From an uncultured Clostridia bacterium (lineage in GTDB: Bacteria; Bacillota; Clostridia; Oscillospirales; Oscillospiraceae), in NCBI GenBank assembly GCA_932222125.1, contig CAKNZJ010000122.1, positions 1 through 64,000 of the forward strand: a stretch of DNA of 64,000 nt, written 5' to 3'. Of this stretch, positions 51,638 through 60,669 are shown piece after piece (position 1 is the first letter of the stretch; each line of letters begins with the position of its first letter). The notes under the pieces were generated by a model. It did not search any database. It was not told where the DNA came from and saw nothing but the letters and a program-made list of their open reading frames with translations. A program made the position numbers and the translations under genes.

Positions 51638-51666
51638 ATTATAAAAGTTCCCGCGCGGTAATGCAA
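51638..51666 (-). promoter_or_regulatory. Promoter of the nnrD-alr-mazF operon
   Basis: On the minus strand: TTGCAT, 17 bases, TATAAT. Confidence 0.8.
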
Positions 51667-51731
51667 TCTAAATTCTCAACTCTTTTGGACTTAAGCCCCT
51701 GTCGGCGGAAATGGGACGGAGATTTTTCCCC

Positions 51732-51760
51732 TTGCATTTTCCCCGGCTTTATGATATAAG
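51732..51760 (+). promoter_or_regulatory. Promoter of the T-box/pheST transcript
   Basis: TTGCAT, 17 bases, TATAAG, giving a transcript start near 51767 at the head of the T-box leader. Confidence 0.75.
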
Positions 51761-51766
51761 TGAAAA

Positions 51767-52007
51767 CAGTTATCGGCAATGAATGGGAAAATAACCGTGA
51801 TACGCCGCCAAGAGAGATCTGGTCACCGGCTGAAAGCCAGATTGCACGCGCCCGGTTTGGTTCGCCCAGGAGCTGCCATGGAGACATGGCCGGCACCCCC
51901 TCCGTTATTAGGGGTATGAGTGCCCACATCCGATGTGGGAATGCGGGTGGTACCGCGGAAGGTGTGCCTTTCGTCCCCAGTGTTGGGAGCGAAGGGCTTT
52001 TATTTTT
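51767..52007 (+). promoter_or_regulatory. T-box riboswitch, phenylalanine specifier
   Basis: The Stem I pattern AGAGAG-ATCTGG-...-GGCTGAAAGCC-...-AGAT closely resembles the pheS leader of Bacillus. TTC at 51861-51863 sits in the 3' side of the specifier region and reads Phe. The T-box core GGTGGTACCGCGG is at 51946-51958; its bulge TGGT fits a tRNA with discriminator A. The terminator is GCCTTTCGTCCC with GGGAGCGAAGGGC (51966-51997) and T-rich tail to 52007. Uncharged tRNA-Phe should allow readthrough into yitT-pheS-pheT. Confidence 0.92.
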
Positions 52008-52318
52008 GCAGCCAGGAGACAGTCAATGTTTTCGTGTCCTCACCTTTTAATGTGGTTTTTTAACAACCTTTTCATTTTGCACGATTGGCCTTGTCCAACA
52101 GTGGATACGGAGCAGCACTCCCCCGCCTTGCCGTGGAGGCTGCGGTGTTACCCAGGGCACCTACACCACCTGTCATTCTACAGGTGACCACAACCTTCGC
52201 GCCACCAACTACCTGGCCACCTTTTCAGATGGAAAGCGGCGACCAGATGGAGTTTTCTGTCTCAGACCAGGAATCAGGCGTTCCCTTCCAGGTAAAAACA
52301 GTCAGGCAAAGGAGGAGC
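52008..52318 (+). other. Unexplained 310-base leader between the T-box and the YitT gene
   Basis: The frame is open but shows no ribosome binding site, codon regularity or family likeness before 52319. It contains short complementary segments (CACCTACACCACCTG / CAGGTGACCAC) but no clear promoter or terminator. It is odd that a T-box is so far from its first gene; a lost small gene is possible. Confidence 0.4.
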
Positions 52319-53200
52319 ATGATTCAAAACAGTCCAATGCGGTTAAAGTGGAACCGATTTCCGGGCCTGCTGCTGGCGGGCCTCATCAACGCCCTTGGCG
52401 TGACTATCTTCCTCTATCCGGTCAACCTATACGACAGCGGCATCTCCGGCACCTCCATGCTGCTTGCTCAGCTCATCCAGGAACAGCTTCCTCTTTCCAT
52501 CTTCCTCATCGCCCTAAATGTTCCCCTGTTCCTGTTCGGATTAAAAAGACAGGGCCGGGCATTCACCTGCTACTCCCTATTTGCCGTAACGGTATATTCC
52601 CTGAGCAGCTGGCTGATCACCGATGTGCTGCCAGTAGACGTGGCCATAGCCTCCCCCCTTGCAGGGCAGGACCTTCTGCTGTGCGCCCTATTCGGCGGGC
52701 TGATCTCCGGTCTGGGCAGCGGCCTGACCATCCGCTTTGGTGGCGCCATCGACGGAGTGGAGGTGATGGCCGTTATATTTGCCAAACGGCTGGGGCTCAC
52801 TGTGGGCACCTTTGTCATGATTTATAACGTGATCCTATACGTCATCTGCGGCATTGCCCTGAGCAGCTGGATTCTACCCTTGTACTCCATTGTCACCTAT
52901 GCCGCCGCCCTCAAGACGGTGGATTTTGTGGTAGAAGGCTTTGACCGGTCTAAGGCGGCCACCATCATCACAGTCTGCCCCAAAGCGGTGTGCGACGCTC
53001 TCTCCCAACACTTTGGCAGCGGCGTCACCTGGGTACAGGCCAGGGGAGGCTTCTCCAACACCCAAAAGGCCATGGTCTACTTCGTGGTCAACCGCTTCCA
53101 AATCAGCCAGATGCGGGACATCGTCCACGAAGTGGATCCCAGCGCCTATATCACCATCAGTGAGGTAGCCGATGTGTTCCGGGTCAACCAGGACAAATAG
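52319..53200 (+). CDS. YitT-family membrane protein (DUF161/DUF2179)
   Basis: A 293-residue protein: five to six helices (LLLAGLINALGVTIFLYPVNLYDSG, LSIFLIALNVPLFLFGLKRQG, LLLCALFGGLISGLGSGLTIRFGGAIDGVEVMAV in parts) and a C-terminal cytoplasmic DUF2179 domain (AATIITVCPKAVCDAL, QARGGFSNTQKAMVYFVVNRFQ). YitT proteins are widespread in Firmicutes; no function is firmly set. AAAGGAGG at 52308 sets the ATG at 52319. It lies between the Phe T-box and pheS with no terminator, so it should be under Phe-tRNA control. Confidence 0.88.
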   Translation: MIQNSPMRLKWNRFPGLLLAGLINALGVTIFLYPVNLYDSGISGTSMLLAQLIQEQLPLSIFLIALNVPLFLFGLKRQGRAFTCYSLFAVTVYSLSSWLITDVLPVDVAIASPLAGQDLLLCALFGGLISGLGSGLTIRFGGAIDGVEVMAVIFAKRLGLTVGTFVMIYNVILYVICGIALSSWILPLYSIVTYAAALKTVDFVVEGFDRSKAATIITVCPKAVCDALSQHFGSGVTWVQARGGFSNTQKAMVYFVVNRFQISQMRDIVHEVDPSAYITISEVADVFRVNQDK

Positions 53201-53263
53201 CAGCCCCCCCAAAGAAGCACTCGCCACAGACCATCCATCCATTCCACAAGGAGTGTTCATACG

Positions 53264-54289
53264 ATGAAAGAACAGCTATCAACCATCCGGGCGGCCGCAC
53301 TGGCTGCCGTAGAACAGGCCCAGTCCGCCACTCAGCTGGACGAACTGCGAGTACAGTATCTGGGCAAAAAAGGGGCGCTCACCGCCGTCCTCAAGCAGAT
53401 GGGCAGACTGTCCCCTGAGGAGCGTCCCGTCATTGGCCAGCTGGCCAATGACGTGCGTGCATCCCTTGAAGCAGCACTGGACACCGCCTCTCAAAAACTG
53501 GCGGCAGAGGCTATGGAAGAACGGCTCAGGGCGGAGGCAGTAGACGTCACCATCCCCGGACGAAAGGTGACGGTTGGCCGGCGCCACCCCATGTATATCG
53601 CCCTGGATGAATTAAAGGATATCTTCATCGGCATGGGCTTTACTGTGATAGACGGCCCAGAGGTAGAGTTGGCTGCCCTGAACTTTGACCGCCTCAATGC
53701 GGAGGAGGGCCATCCCAGCCGGGATTGGTCCGACACCTTCTACTTTGACCGTGACAGCCGGGTGATGCTCCGCTCCCAAACCTCCCCCATGCAGATTCGG
53801 GCCATGGATACCATGCCCCTGCCCATTCGCATGATCGCCCCTGGCAGAGTGTACCGCAAGGACGAGGTGGACGCTACCCACTCCCCCATGTTCCATCAGG
53901 TGGAGGGCATGGTCATCGACAAAGGGGTCACCATGGCCGACTTGAAGGGCACCTTGAATACCGTAGCCCAGCGGATGTACGGAGCGGACACCAAGACCCG
54001 CTTCCGCCCCCATCATTTCCCCTTTACCGAGCCATCCTGCGAGCTGGATGTGCAATGCCACAAGTGCGGCGGCGCAGGCTGCGCCACCTGCAAGGGGGAG
54101 GGCTGGATCGAACTGCTCGGGGCTGGAATGATCCACCCCCATGTGCTGGAGATGTCAGGCATTGACCCGGAAGTATACTCCGGCTGGGCCTTTGGCTTTG
54201 GGCTGGAACGCACCGCCATGCGCCGGTTTAAAATTGATGATCTGCGGCTGATCTTTGAAAACGATGTGCGCTTCCTAGAACAATTTTGA
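53264..54289 (+). CDS. pheS: Phenylalanine-tRNA ligase alpha subunit
   Basis: A 341-residue catalytic subunit of the alpha2-beta2 class II enzyme. An N-terminal coiled coil (1-85, with VQYLGKKGALT) is followed by the catalytic core: HPMYIALDELKDIFIGMGF, EVELAALNFDRLNAEEGHPSRD, motif 2 RVYRKDEVDATHSPMFHQVEG, FTEPSCELDVQC and motif 3 GWAFGFGLERTAMRRFKI. A Cys-rich insert (CHKCGGAGCATCKGEGW) is usual in PheS. AAGGAG is 10 bases before the ATG. Confidence 0.97.
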   Translation: MKEQLSTIRAAALAAVEQAQSATQLDELRVQYLGKKGALTAVLKQMGRLSPEERPVIGQLANDVRASLEAALDTASQKLAAEAMEERLRAEAVDVTIPGRKVTVGRRHPMYIALDELKDIFIGMGFTVIDGPEVELAALNFDRLNAEEGHPSRDWSDTFYFDRDSRVMLRSQTSPMQIRAMDTMPLPIRMIAPGRVYRKDEVDATHSPMFHQVEGMVIDKGVTMADLKGTLNTVAQRMYGADTKTRFRPHHFPFTEPSCELDVQCHKCGGAGCATCKGEGWIELLGAGMIHPHVLEMSGIDPEVYSGWAFGFGLERTAMRRFKIDDLRLIFENDVRFLEQF

Positions 54290-54310
54290 GCAGGAAAGGA
54301 GTTTTGACCG

Positions 54311-56725
54311 ATGAATCTATCACGAAAATGGCTGAACGAGTTTGTCTCCGTCACCGCCTCTGATCAGGAATTTGCCAAGGCCATGACCCTCTCCGGCTCT
54401 AAGGTGGAGAGCACTCTCCGGGAGGGTGACAGCATCCGCAACGTGGTGGTGGGACAGGTTAAGTCCCTGGTGCGCCACCCCAACTCCGACCATATGTGGA
54501 TCTGCCAAGTGGACGTGGGCCAACCCACCCCTATTCAGATTATCACTGGGGCTCAGAACCTTCACGAGGGAGATTTCGTCCCCACCGCCCTTGACGACTC
54601 CTGGCTCCCCGGCGGCACGCACATCACTGCGGGCAGTCTCCGGGGGGAACTCTCCAACGGAATGCTCTGCTCCCTGAAGGAACTTGGTCTCACCACCCAC
54701 GAGTTCCCCTACGCCATGGAGGACGGCATCTTTGTGCTGTCTCGCGACCCTGACCTAGAGGGCAAGCTGACACCCGGCGCCGATATCCGGGCGGCCATCG
54801 GCCTCAATGATCATGTGGTGGAATTTGAAATCACCCCAAACCGCCCGGATTGCCTATCGGTCATCGGTCTAGCTCGGGAGGTGTCCGCCACCTTTGATCA
54901 GCCCCTGCGCCTCCACAAGCCGGTGGTAAAAGGAGGCGGGCCCGGCACACTATCTTGCCTGCTGGATGTGGAAACCCCCGCTGATTCCCTGGTGCCCCGA
55001 TACACCGCCCGGATGGTACGCAATGTGAAGATCGCTCCGTCCCCGTTGTGGATGCGGGAGCGGCTACGGGCTATGGGCGTGCGTCCCATCAACAACATCG
55101 TGGATATCACAAACTATGTGATGCTGGAGTATGGCCAGCCTATGCACGCTTTCGATTACCGCTATGTAAACGGCGGCAAAATCATTGTGCGTCAGGCGGA
55201 TGAGGGCGAGGAACTTACAACCTTAGACGGCAATGTGCGCAGACTCACCGCCAGCCACCTGGTCATCGCCGACGAGACCCGTGCAGTGGGTCTGGCAGGC
55301 ATTATGGGTGGGGAGAACTCCGAAATTACGGCTGACACCGTCGATGTGGTGTTCGAGTCCGCCTGCTTTGACGGAACCTGCATCCGCAAGGGGGCGCTGG
55401 CCCTGGGTATGCGTACCGAGGCTTCCGCAAAATTTGAAAAGGGTCTGGACCCCATGAACACCCTACCAGCTGTCAACCGGGCCTGTGAGTTGGTGGAGCT
55501 GCTGGAGGCTGGCGAGGTGGTGGACGGTATCATTGACGTGCTCAACCATGTGCCTCAGCCCACCGTGCTCAAGCTGGAGCCGGACAAAATTAACGCCCTG
55601 TTGGGCACCGACATTCCACAAGCCACTATGGCCCGGATCATGGAACGGATCAACTTCCAGCTCCATGACGGTCAATCTGTCACCATTCCCTCCTGGCGGG
55701 GCGACGTGCAACGGATGGCCGATCTGGCAGAAGAGGTAGCCAGGTTCTATGGCTATGACAATATCCCCTGCACCCTCATGCGGGGCCAAACCACCCAGGG
55801 CGGCTACTCCCCTGAACAAAAGTTGGAAAACCGGCTGGGGGCGCTGTGCCGCACCTGTGGCTGCTACGAAATCATCACCTATTCCTTTATCTCTCCCATC
55901 GCATATGACAAGATCCGCTGGCCAGCGGACTATTCCATGCGCCAATCCCTCAAGATACTAAACCCTCTGGGAGAGGACACCTCCATCATGCGCTCCACCA
56001 CCCTCCCCTCCATGCTGGATACCCTTGCCCGGAATTACAACTACCGCAATCAACGGGTCAAGCTGTATGAGCTGGGCAAAATTTATCTCCCCGGCGGAGA
56101 GGACGGTCTAGCCACGGAATCCAAAGTGCTCACGCTGGGCGCCTATGGGGAAGATATGGACTTCTTTGCGCTCAAGGGCATTGTAGAGGCTATTGTGAAA
56201 GATATTCAGGCCCAATCAGTGCGATTTGAGACGGCCGATCCCCACTGCCCCGCCTTCCAGCCCTATCACCCCGGTCGGTGCGCCACGGTATGGGCTGGCA
56301 ACCGATACCTGGGGGTGCTGGGCCAGATCCACCCTCTGGTAGCCCACAATTACGGAATAGAGGAGGCGCTCTACTGCGTTGAGCTGCCCTTTCCCGCTCT
56401 GCTGGCCGCCCAGGGTCCTGACCCAGAGTACACTCCCCTGCCCAAGTTCCCCCCCATAATCCGGGACATCGCCGTGGTATGCGATCAATCCATCACTGTG
56501 GGCGCGTTGGAGCAGTCCATCGTCAACGCTGGAGGCAGTTTACTCCGGGAGGCATCCCTGTTTGATATTTATCAGGGGAAAGGCATCCCTGAGGGGAAAA
56601 AATCGGTGGCCTTCACGCTCACCCTCCGCTCTGACGACCGCTCCCTCACCGGTGAGGAGGCGGACGGTGTCCTTCAGGCTGTGCTAACCGCACTGGAACA
56701 GGAGTGCGGCGCGGTGCTGCGTTAG
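54311..56725 (+). CDS. pheT: Phenylalanine-tRNA ligase beta subunit
   Basis: An 804-residue subunit. Domains in order: EMAP-type tRNA-binding domain (about 40-150, VVVGQVKSLVRHPNSDHMWICQVDVG), B3/B4 editing domain (about 210-400, with PRYTARMVRNVKIAPSP and GIMGGENSEI), B5 (about 405-475), catalytic-like core (about 490-690) and C-terminal FDX-ACB anticodon-binding domain (KFPPIIRDIAVVCDQS to the end). AAAGGAG precedes the ATG, 21 bases after pheS. Confidence 0.97.
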   Translation: MNLSRKWLNEFVSVTASDQEFAKAMTLSGSKVESTLREGDSIRNVVVGQVKSLVRHPNSDHMWICQVDVGQPTPIQIITGAQNLHEGDFVPTALDDSWLPGGTHITAGSLRGELSNGMLCSLKELGLTTHEFPYAMEDGIFVLSRDPDLEGKLTPGADIRAAIGLNDHVVEFEITPNRPDCLSVIGLAREVSATFDQPLRLHKPVVKGGGPGTLSCLLDVETPADSLVPRYTARMVRNVKIAPSPLWMRERLRAMGVRPINNIVDITNYVMLEYGQPMHAFDYRYVNGGKIIVRQADEGEELTTLDGNVRRLTASHLVIADETRAVGLAGIMGGENSEITADTVDVVFESACFDGTCIRKGALALGMRTEASAKFEKGLDPMNTLPAVNRACELVELLEAGEVVDGIIDVLNHVPQPTVLKLEPDKINALLGTDIPQATMARIMERINFQLHDGQSVTIPSWRGDVQRMADLAEEVARFYGYDNIPCTLMRGQTTQGGYSPEQKLENRLGALCRTCGCYEIITYSFISPIAYDKIRWPADYSMRQSLKILNPLGEDTSIMRSTTLPSMLDTLARNYNYRNQRVKLYELGKIYLPGGEDGLATESKVLTLGAYGEDMDFFALKGIVEAIVKDIQAQSVRFETADPHCPAFQPYHPGRCATVWAGNRYLGVLGQIHPLVAHNYGIEEALYCVELPFPALLAAQGPDPEYTPLPKFPPIIRDIAVVCDQSITVGALEQSIVNAGGSLLREASLFDIYQGKGIPEGKKSVAFTLTLRSDDRSLTGEEADGVLQAVLTALEQECGAVLR

Positions 56726-56740
56726 ATCAATGATTTTATC

Positions 56741-56774
56741 AGGCCCTACAGACATAGTCTGTAGGGCCTTTTTT
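56741..56774 (+). terminator. Terminator of the pheST operon
   Basis: A 13-base perfect stem (AGGCCCTACAGAC and complement), loop ATA, then TTTTTT. Confidence 0.92.
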
Positions 56775-56794
56775 CACTAGGCGCCACACCCCCC

Positions 56795-56823
56795 TTGCTT
56801 AAAATCGGGGATAATGGTACAAT
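56795..56823 (+). promoter_or_regulatory. Promoter of polA and the genes behind it
   Basis: TTGCTT, 17 bases, TACAAT, 50 bases before polA. Confidence 0.6.
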
Positions 56824-56872
56824 CTATCATCACTATCATCTGCCGCCGCTGCGGCCAATGGGGGGAGCCTCT

Positions 56873-59545
56873 ATGAAACTCATGATCATCGATGGCAATT
56901 CCATCGTCAACCGGGCCTTTTATGGCGTCAGCCAAACCCTATCCACCCGGAATGGGCTGCCCACCAATGCCATCTTCGGCTTTCTCAACATCCTGTTTAA
57001 ACTGTTGGATGAGGAACAGCCCGATGGCCTTGCGGTGGCCTTTGACCGAAAGGCTCCCACCTTTCGCCACTTGGCCTACGCAGGCTACAAAGCCCAGCGC
57101 AAGGGAATGCCCGAGGAGCTGGCCGTTCAGCTTCCTGTGCTAAAGGAGGTGCTGGACGCGATGAACATCGCCTGCTACGAACTGGACGGCTGGGAAGCGG
57201 ACGATCTGCTGGGCACCATGGCCCGCATCAACGGCACGGCAACAGGAAATACCGTCCTGGTCACCGGTGATAAGGACTCTTTGCAGCTCATTGACAGCCA
57301 CACTACCGTCAAGCTGGTCACCACCCGAATGGGTCAGACCACCACCAAGGACATGACACCGGAATCATTCCGGGAACAATATGGCTTTGATCCCATTCAC
57401 ATCATTGACCTAAAGGCCCTCATGGGAGATTCCTCCGACAACATTCCCGGGGTGAAAGGGGTAGGGGAAAAGACCGCCATGGCCCTCATCCAGCAGTATC
57501 AGACGATAGACTCCATCTACCAAAGGCTGCCCGACATCGACGCAAAGCCTGCCGCTATCAAAAAGCTAGAGGCCGGGGAACAGGATGCCCGGATGAGTTA
57601 TGATCTGGCCACCATCCACTGCAACGCGCCCATGGGTTTCGACCCGGCGGACACTCTACTGAAGCCCTTCAACCAGCCGGTTTTGTATCAAAAACTACTC
57701 CAATTAGAGTTCAACAAGCTCATCGACCGGCTGAAACTCACCCCCAATCCCGCCCAGGCAGATTCCGACAAAGCGCCAGAACCGGAAGGGGTTCAGGTGA
57801 CTGTAATAGACGTAGTCAGCGCCCGGGAGCTTGAGCAGGCCCTCCTCAGATGGGAGGCAGCGGACCATGTTACCGTTCTGCCACTACCCGATTTGGCAGG
57901 GGTAGCCGTATCATTAGATGATGACGGCGGAAATCAGGCCTATCTCTACGACATCCGCGCCAGCCGTTACGAAGGGGATTACCATGCCCTGCTGGGATTG
58001 CTGTTCTCGGAAAAAGTGAAAAAGGTCGCCCATGGGGTGAAGGAGTTGTACCGCACCCTGCTGGACGAGGGGATTGAGTCGGATGGCTTCGTGTTTGACA
58101 CTGAACTGGCGGCGTACCTACTGGACCCCACGGCGGGCAGCTATGAACTGCGCAAATTGGTTATGTCCTACTTCAAGAGGGAAGTGAAGCAGTCCGCTGC
58201 CTACAGGGACGAAACCGCCTTCTCCCTGCTAGACGACAGCCTTAAGGCGCAGACTGCATGGTATGAGGACACCGCCTGGATCGAGGCACTCTATGATTTG
58301 TTCAAGCCCAAGCTGGAGAAGTTTGGGCTCACATCTGTGCTGACAGACATTGAACTGCCCCTGTGCCCGGTGCTGGCCCGGATGGAGCGGGAAGGAGTGC
58401 TGGTGGACGGCCAGGCGCTGACCGATTTCGGCAAACAACTCCAACTGGGCATCGACAAGCTGAAGGCCGAAATTTATGGCCTGGCCGGGGAGGAGTTCAA
58501 CATCTTGTCCCCCAAGCAACTGGGGCACATCTTGTTTGACAAGCTGAACCTCCCGCCGGTAAAAAAGACCAAGACAGGGTACTCCACCAACGCCGAAGTA
58601 CTGGAAAAACTCCGCTCCCGCCACGCCATTGTGGACAAGATATTGGATTACCGTCAGTTCACCAAGCTGAACTCCACCTATGTGGAGGGCCTTGGCAAAC
58701 TCATTGCTGCCGACGGACGGATCCACACCAGTTTTCAAAATACCGTCACCGCCACTGGACGGCTCAGTTCTACCGAACCCAATCTTCAAAATATCCCAGT
58801 GCGCACCCCATTAGGGGCAGAGATGCGTAAAATGTTTGTGGCCCCGGCGGGCAGCGTTCTGGTGGATGCAGACTACTCTCAAATTGAACTGCGGCTGCTG
58901 GCCCATATGTCGCGGGATCAGGCCATGATCGACGGCTTCAACAGCGGGGTGGACATTCACACGGTCACCGCTTCCCAGGTGTTTTCCCTGCCGCAAAATG
59001 AGGTGCCACCGGAACTGCGGCGGGCGGCTAAGGCGGTGAATTTCGGCATTGTCTACGGCATTTCGGCCTTCTCCCTATCCGATGACATCCATGTGTCAGT
59101 GGCTAAGGCAAAAGAATATATACAAAAGTATTTTGAACATTATTCCGGCGTGCGCTCCTATATGGACTGGGTTGTGGAACAAGGTCGGGAGGATGGCTAT
59201 GTGTCCACCATATACGGTCGCCGCCGTTGGCTACCGGAGCTGAAAAGTTCCAACTTCAATACCCGTTCCTTTGGCGAGCGGGTCGCCCTCAATATGCCCA
59301 TCCAGGGCACCGCCGCCGACATCATCAAGTTGGCCATGATCCGGGTGGATCACCGGCTTCGGACGGACGGCCTGCACGCCCATCTGGTCCTCCAGGTCCA
59401 TGATGAACTCATTGTAGAATGCCTGGAAGAAGAGGCTGGCCAGGTACAGGCCCTGCTCCGGGAGGAAATGGAGGGAGTGGCGGCGCTGTCCGTGCCCTTG
59501 GTGGCAGATGCTAAAGTGGGTAAGACCTGGGCCCAGACTCATTGA
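56873..59545 (+). CDS. polA: DNA polymerase I
   Basis: An 890-residue repair polymerase. The N-terminal 5'-3' exonuclease spans about 1-290 (IIDGNSIVNRAFYG, VTGDKDSLQLI, MGDSSDNIPGVKGVGEKTA). The middle 3'-5' exonuclease fold (about 320-500) lacks the first D-x-E pair, so proofreading is probably lost, as in many Gram-positive PolA; DTELAAYLLDP remains. The polymerase domain has motif A DYSQIELRLLAH (about 667), motif B RRAAKAVNFGIVYGIS (about 713) and motif C VHDELIVE (about 841). The ATG at 56873 follows GGGGGAG. Confidence 0.96.
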   Translation: MKLMIIDGNSIVNRAFYGVSQTLSTRNGLPTNAIFGFLNILFKLLDEEQPDGLAVAFDRKAPTFRHLAYAGYKAQRKGMPEELAVQLPVLKEVLDAMNIACYELDGWEADDLLGTMARINGTATGNTVLVTGDKDSLQLIDSHTTVKLVTTRMGQTTTKDMTPESFREQYGFDPIHIIDLKALMGDSSDNIPGVKGVGEKTAMALIQQYQTIDSIYQRLPDIDAKPAAIKKLEAGEQDARMSYDLATIHCNAPMGFDPADTLLKPFNQPVLYQKLLQLEFNKLIDRLKLTPNPAQADSDKAPEPEGVQVTVIDVVSARELEQALLRWEAADHVTVLPLPDLAGVAVSLDDDGGNQAYLYDIRASRYEGDYHALLGLLFSEKVKKVAHGVKELYRTLLDEGIESDGFVFDTELAAYLLDPTAGSYELRKLVMSYFKREVKQSAAYRDETAFSLLDDSLKAQTAWYEDTAWIEALYDLFKPKLEKFGLTSVLTDIELPLCPVLARMEREGVLVDGQALTDFGKQLQLGIDKLKAEIYGLAGEEFNILSPKQLGHILFDKLNLPPVKKTKTGYSTNAEVLEKLRSRHAIVDKILDYRQFTKLNSTYVEGLGKLIAADGRIHTSFQNTVTATGRLSSTEPNLQNIPVRTPLGAEMRKMFVAPAGSVLVDADYSQIELRLLAHMSRDQAMIDGFNSGVDIHTVTASQVFSLPQNEVPPELRRAAKAVNFGIVYGISAFSLSDDIHVSVAKAKEYIQKYFEHYSGVRSYMDWVVEQGREDGYVSTIYGRRRWLPELKSSNFNTRSFGERVALNMPIQGTAADIIKLAMIRVDHRLRTDGLHAHLVLQVHDELIVECLEEEAGQVQALLREEMEGVAALSVPLVADAKVGKTWAQTH

Positions 59546-59566
59546 CAACCAAACCAAGGAGGATCT

Positions 59567-60031
59567 ATGGACTATAAGCTGACTCCCATGACCGCCGAGC
59601 ACATTCCCCAGATCGCCGCTTTGGAACAGGCCAGTTTTTCCCACCCCTGGAGCGTGGAGCAACTACAGGCAGAGCTGTGGAAAGACAATGGAGTTATCCT
59701 GGTAGCTGAGGGAGAGGATGGCTTGGTGCTGGGCTATGCCGGTCTTCAAGTGGTGCTGGATGAGGGATATATCAACAATGTGGCCGTGGCCGCTCCCTAT
59801 CGCCGCCAGGGAGTGGCTGGCCAGCTTCTCAACGCCTTCCTCCGCTTTGGTCAGGCCAAGCTGGCTTTTCTTACCCTGGAAGTGCGCGCATCCAATGCCT
59901 CTGCCATCGCCCTGTATGAGAAACTGGGCTTTCAGCAAGCGGGGCTGCGCCGCAACTATTACGATGACCCTACGGAAGATGGGCTCATCATGACGCTGGA
60001 GTTTGACCATGAAATTGACCCTGTTGGATAA
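59567..60031 (+). CDS. rimI: Ribosomal protein alanine N-acetyltransferase RimI
   Basis: A 154-residue GNAT enzyme. The sequence PMTAEHIPQIAALEQASFSHPWS is typical RimI, followed by the acetyl-CoA loop RRQGVAGQLL and LEVRASNASAIALYEKLGF, ending RRNYYDDPTEDGLIM. RimI acetylates the N-terminus of ribosomal protein S18 and often sits next to tsaB/tsaD, as here. AAGGAGG precedes the ATG. The next gene overlaps its end by 23 bases. Confidence 0.93.
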   Translation: MDYKLTPMTAEHIPQIAALEQASFSHPWSVEQLQAELWKDNGVILVAEGEDGLVLGYAGLQVVLDEGYINNVAVAAPYRRQGVAGQLLNAFLRFGQAKLAFLTLEVRASNASAIALYEKLGFQQAGLRRNYYDDPTEDGLIMTLEFDHEIDPVG

Positions 60032-60653
60032 GCCCACGCTGGAACGTCTGTATGCCCAGGAGATGTGTGCGGATTTTCCCAAATCAGAGCTGAAACCCCT
60101 GGGCGCTATACTCCGCCTCATGGATATGGGACAGTATGAACCCTTACTGGCCGAGGAGCACGGTGAACCGGCCGGTTATGCCATGATGTGGCTGCTGCCC
60201 AATGGAGAGGGCGCGCTGCTGGAATATCTGGGTATCCTCCGGCAAAAGCGAAATGAGGGGCTGGGCTCCAAGCTGCTGAACCTCCTGGCCGCGCGGTATG
60301 GCCAGATCCTGGGCGAGGCGGAGGCCCCCTGTTCAAATAACCAGATAGAAAACGATTTGCGACACAGGCGCATCGCCTTTTATCTGCGCAATGGCTATCG
60401 GGTGCTGGACTACCAGTGCGCTCTGTTCGGAGTGCGCTTCCACTGCCTTTACCACGGTCCCGAGACGGAAGACCGGAAGGTAGAAGCCATGCACCATGGG
60501 GTGTATGCCGGATATTTCTCCCCCGCCCATATGGCGCGGTATATTCAGCTCCCTCTGAACCCCGGCGAGGCGGTGCGCCCTGCCCCGGAATGGGTGGAGG
60601 AATTCGTGGAGAACGGCGTTTCCTCCCAATACTTTCAGCTTGACCTGCTCTGA
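60009..60653 (+). CDS. GNAT-family acetyltransferase-like protein
   Basis: A 214-residue protein with one GNAT-like domain: LAEEHGEPAGYAMMWLLPNGEGALLEYLGILRQKRNEGLGSKLLNLL (beta-4 and the acetyl-CoA loop, RNEGLGSKLL), then RRIAFYLRNGYRVLDYQCALFGVRF. The C-terminal 60 residues (AGYFSPAHMARYIQLPL) are an extension. The substrate is unknown. The ATG at 60009 lies inside rimI, with TGGAG 7 bases upstream; coupling to rimI is likely. Confidence 0.8.
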   Translation: MKLTLLDKPTLERLYAQEMCADFPKSELKPLGAILRLMDMGQYEPLLAEEHGEPAGYAMMWLLPNGEGALLEYLGILRQKRNEGLGSKLLNLLAARYGQILGEAEAPCSNNQIENDLRHRRIAFYLRNGYRVLDYQCALFGVRFHCLYHGPETEDRKVEAMHHGVYAGYFSPAHMARYIQLPLNPGEAVRPAPEWVEEFVENGVSSQYFQLDLL

Positions 60654-60669
60654 GAGAAAGGGTGATTTT

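Noticed and set aside
51767..52007. T-box assigned to yitT alone
   Set aside because: The TTC specifier and the terminator-free run into pheS-pheT make the Phe synthetase the primary target.
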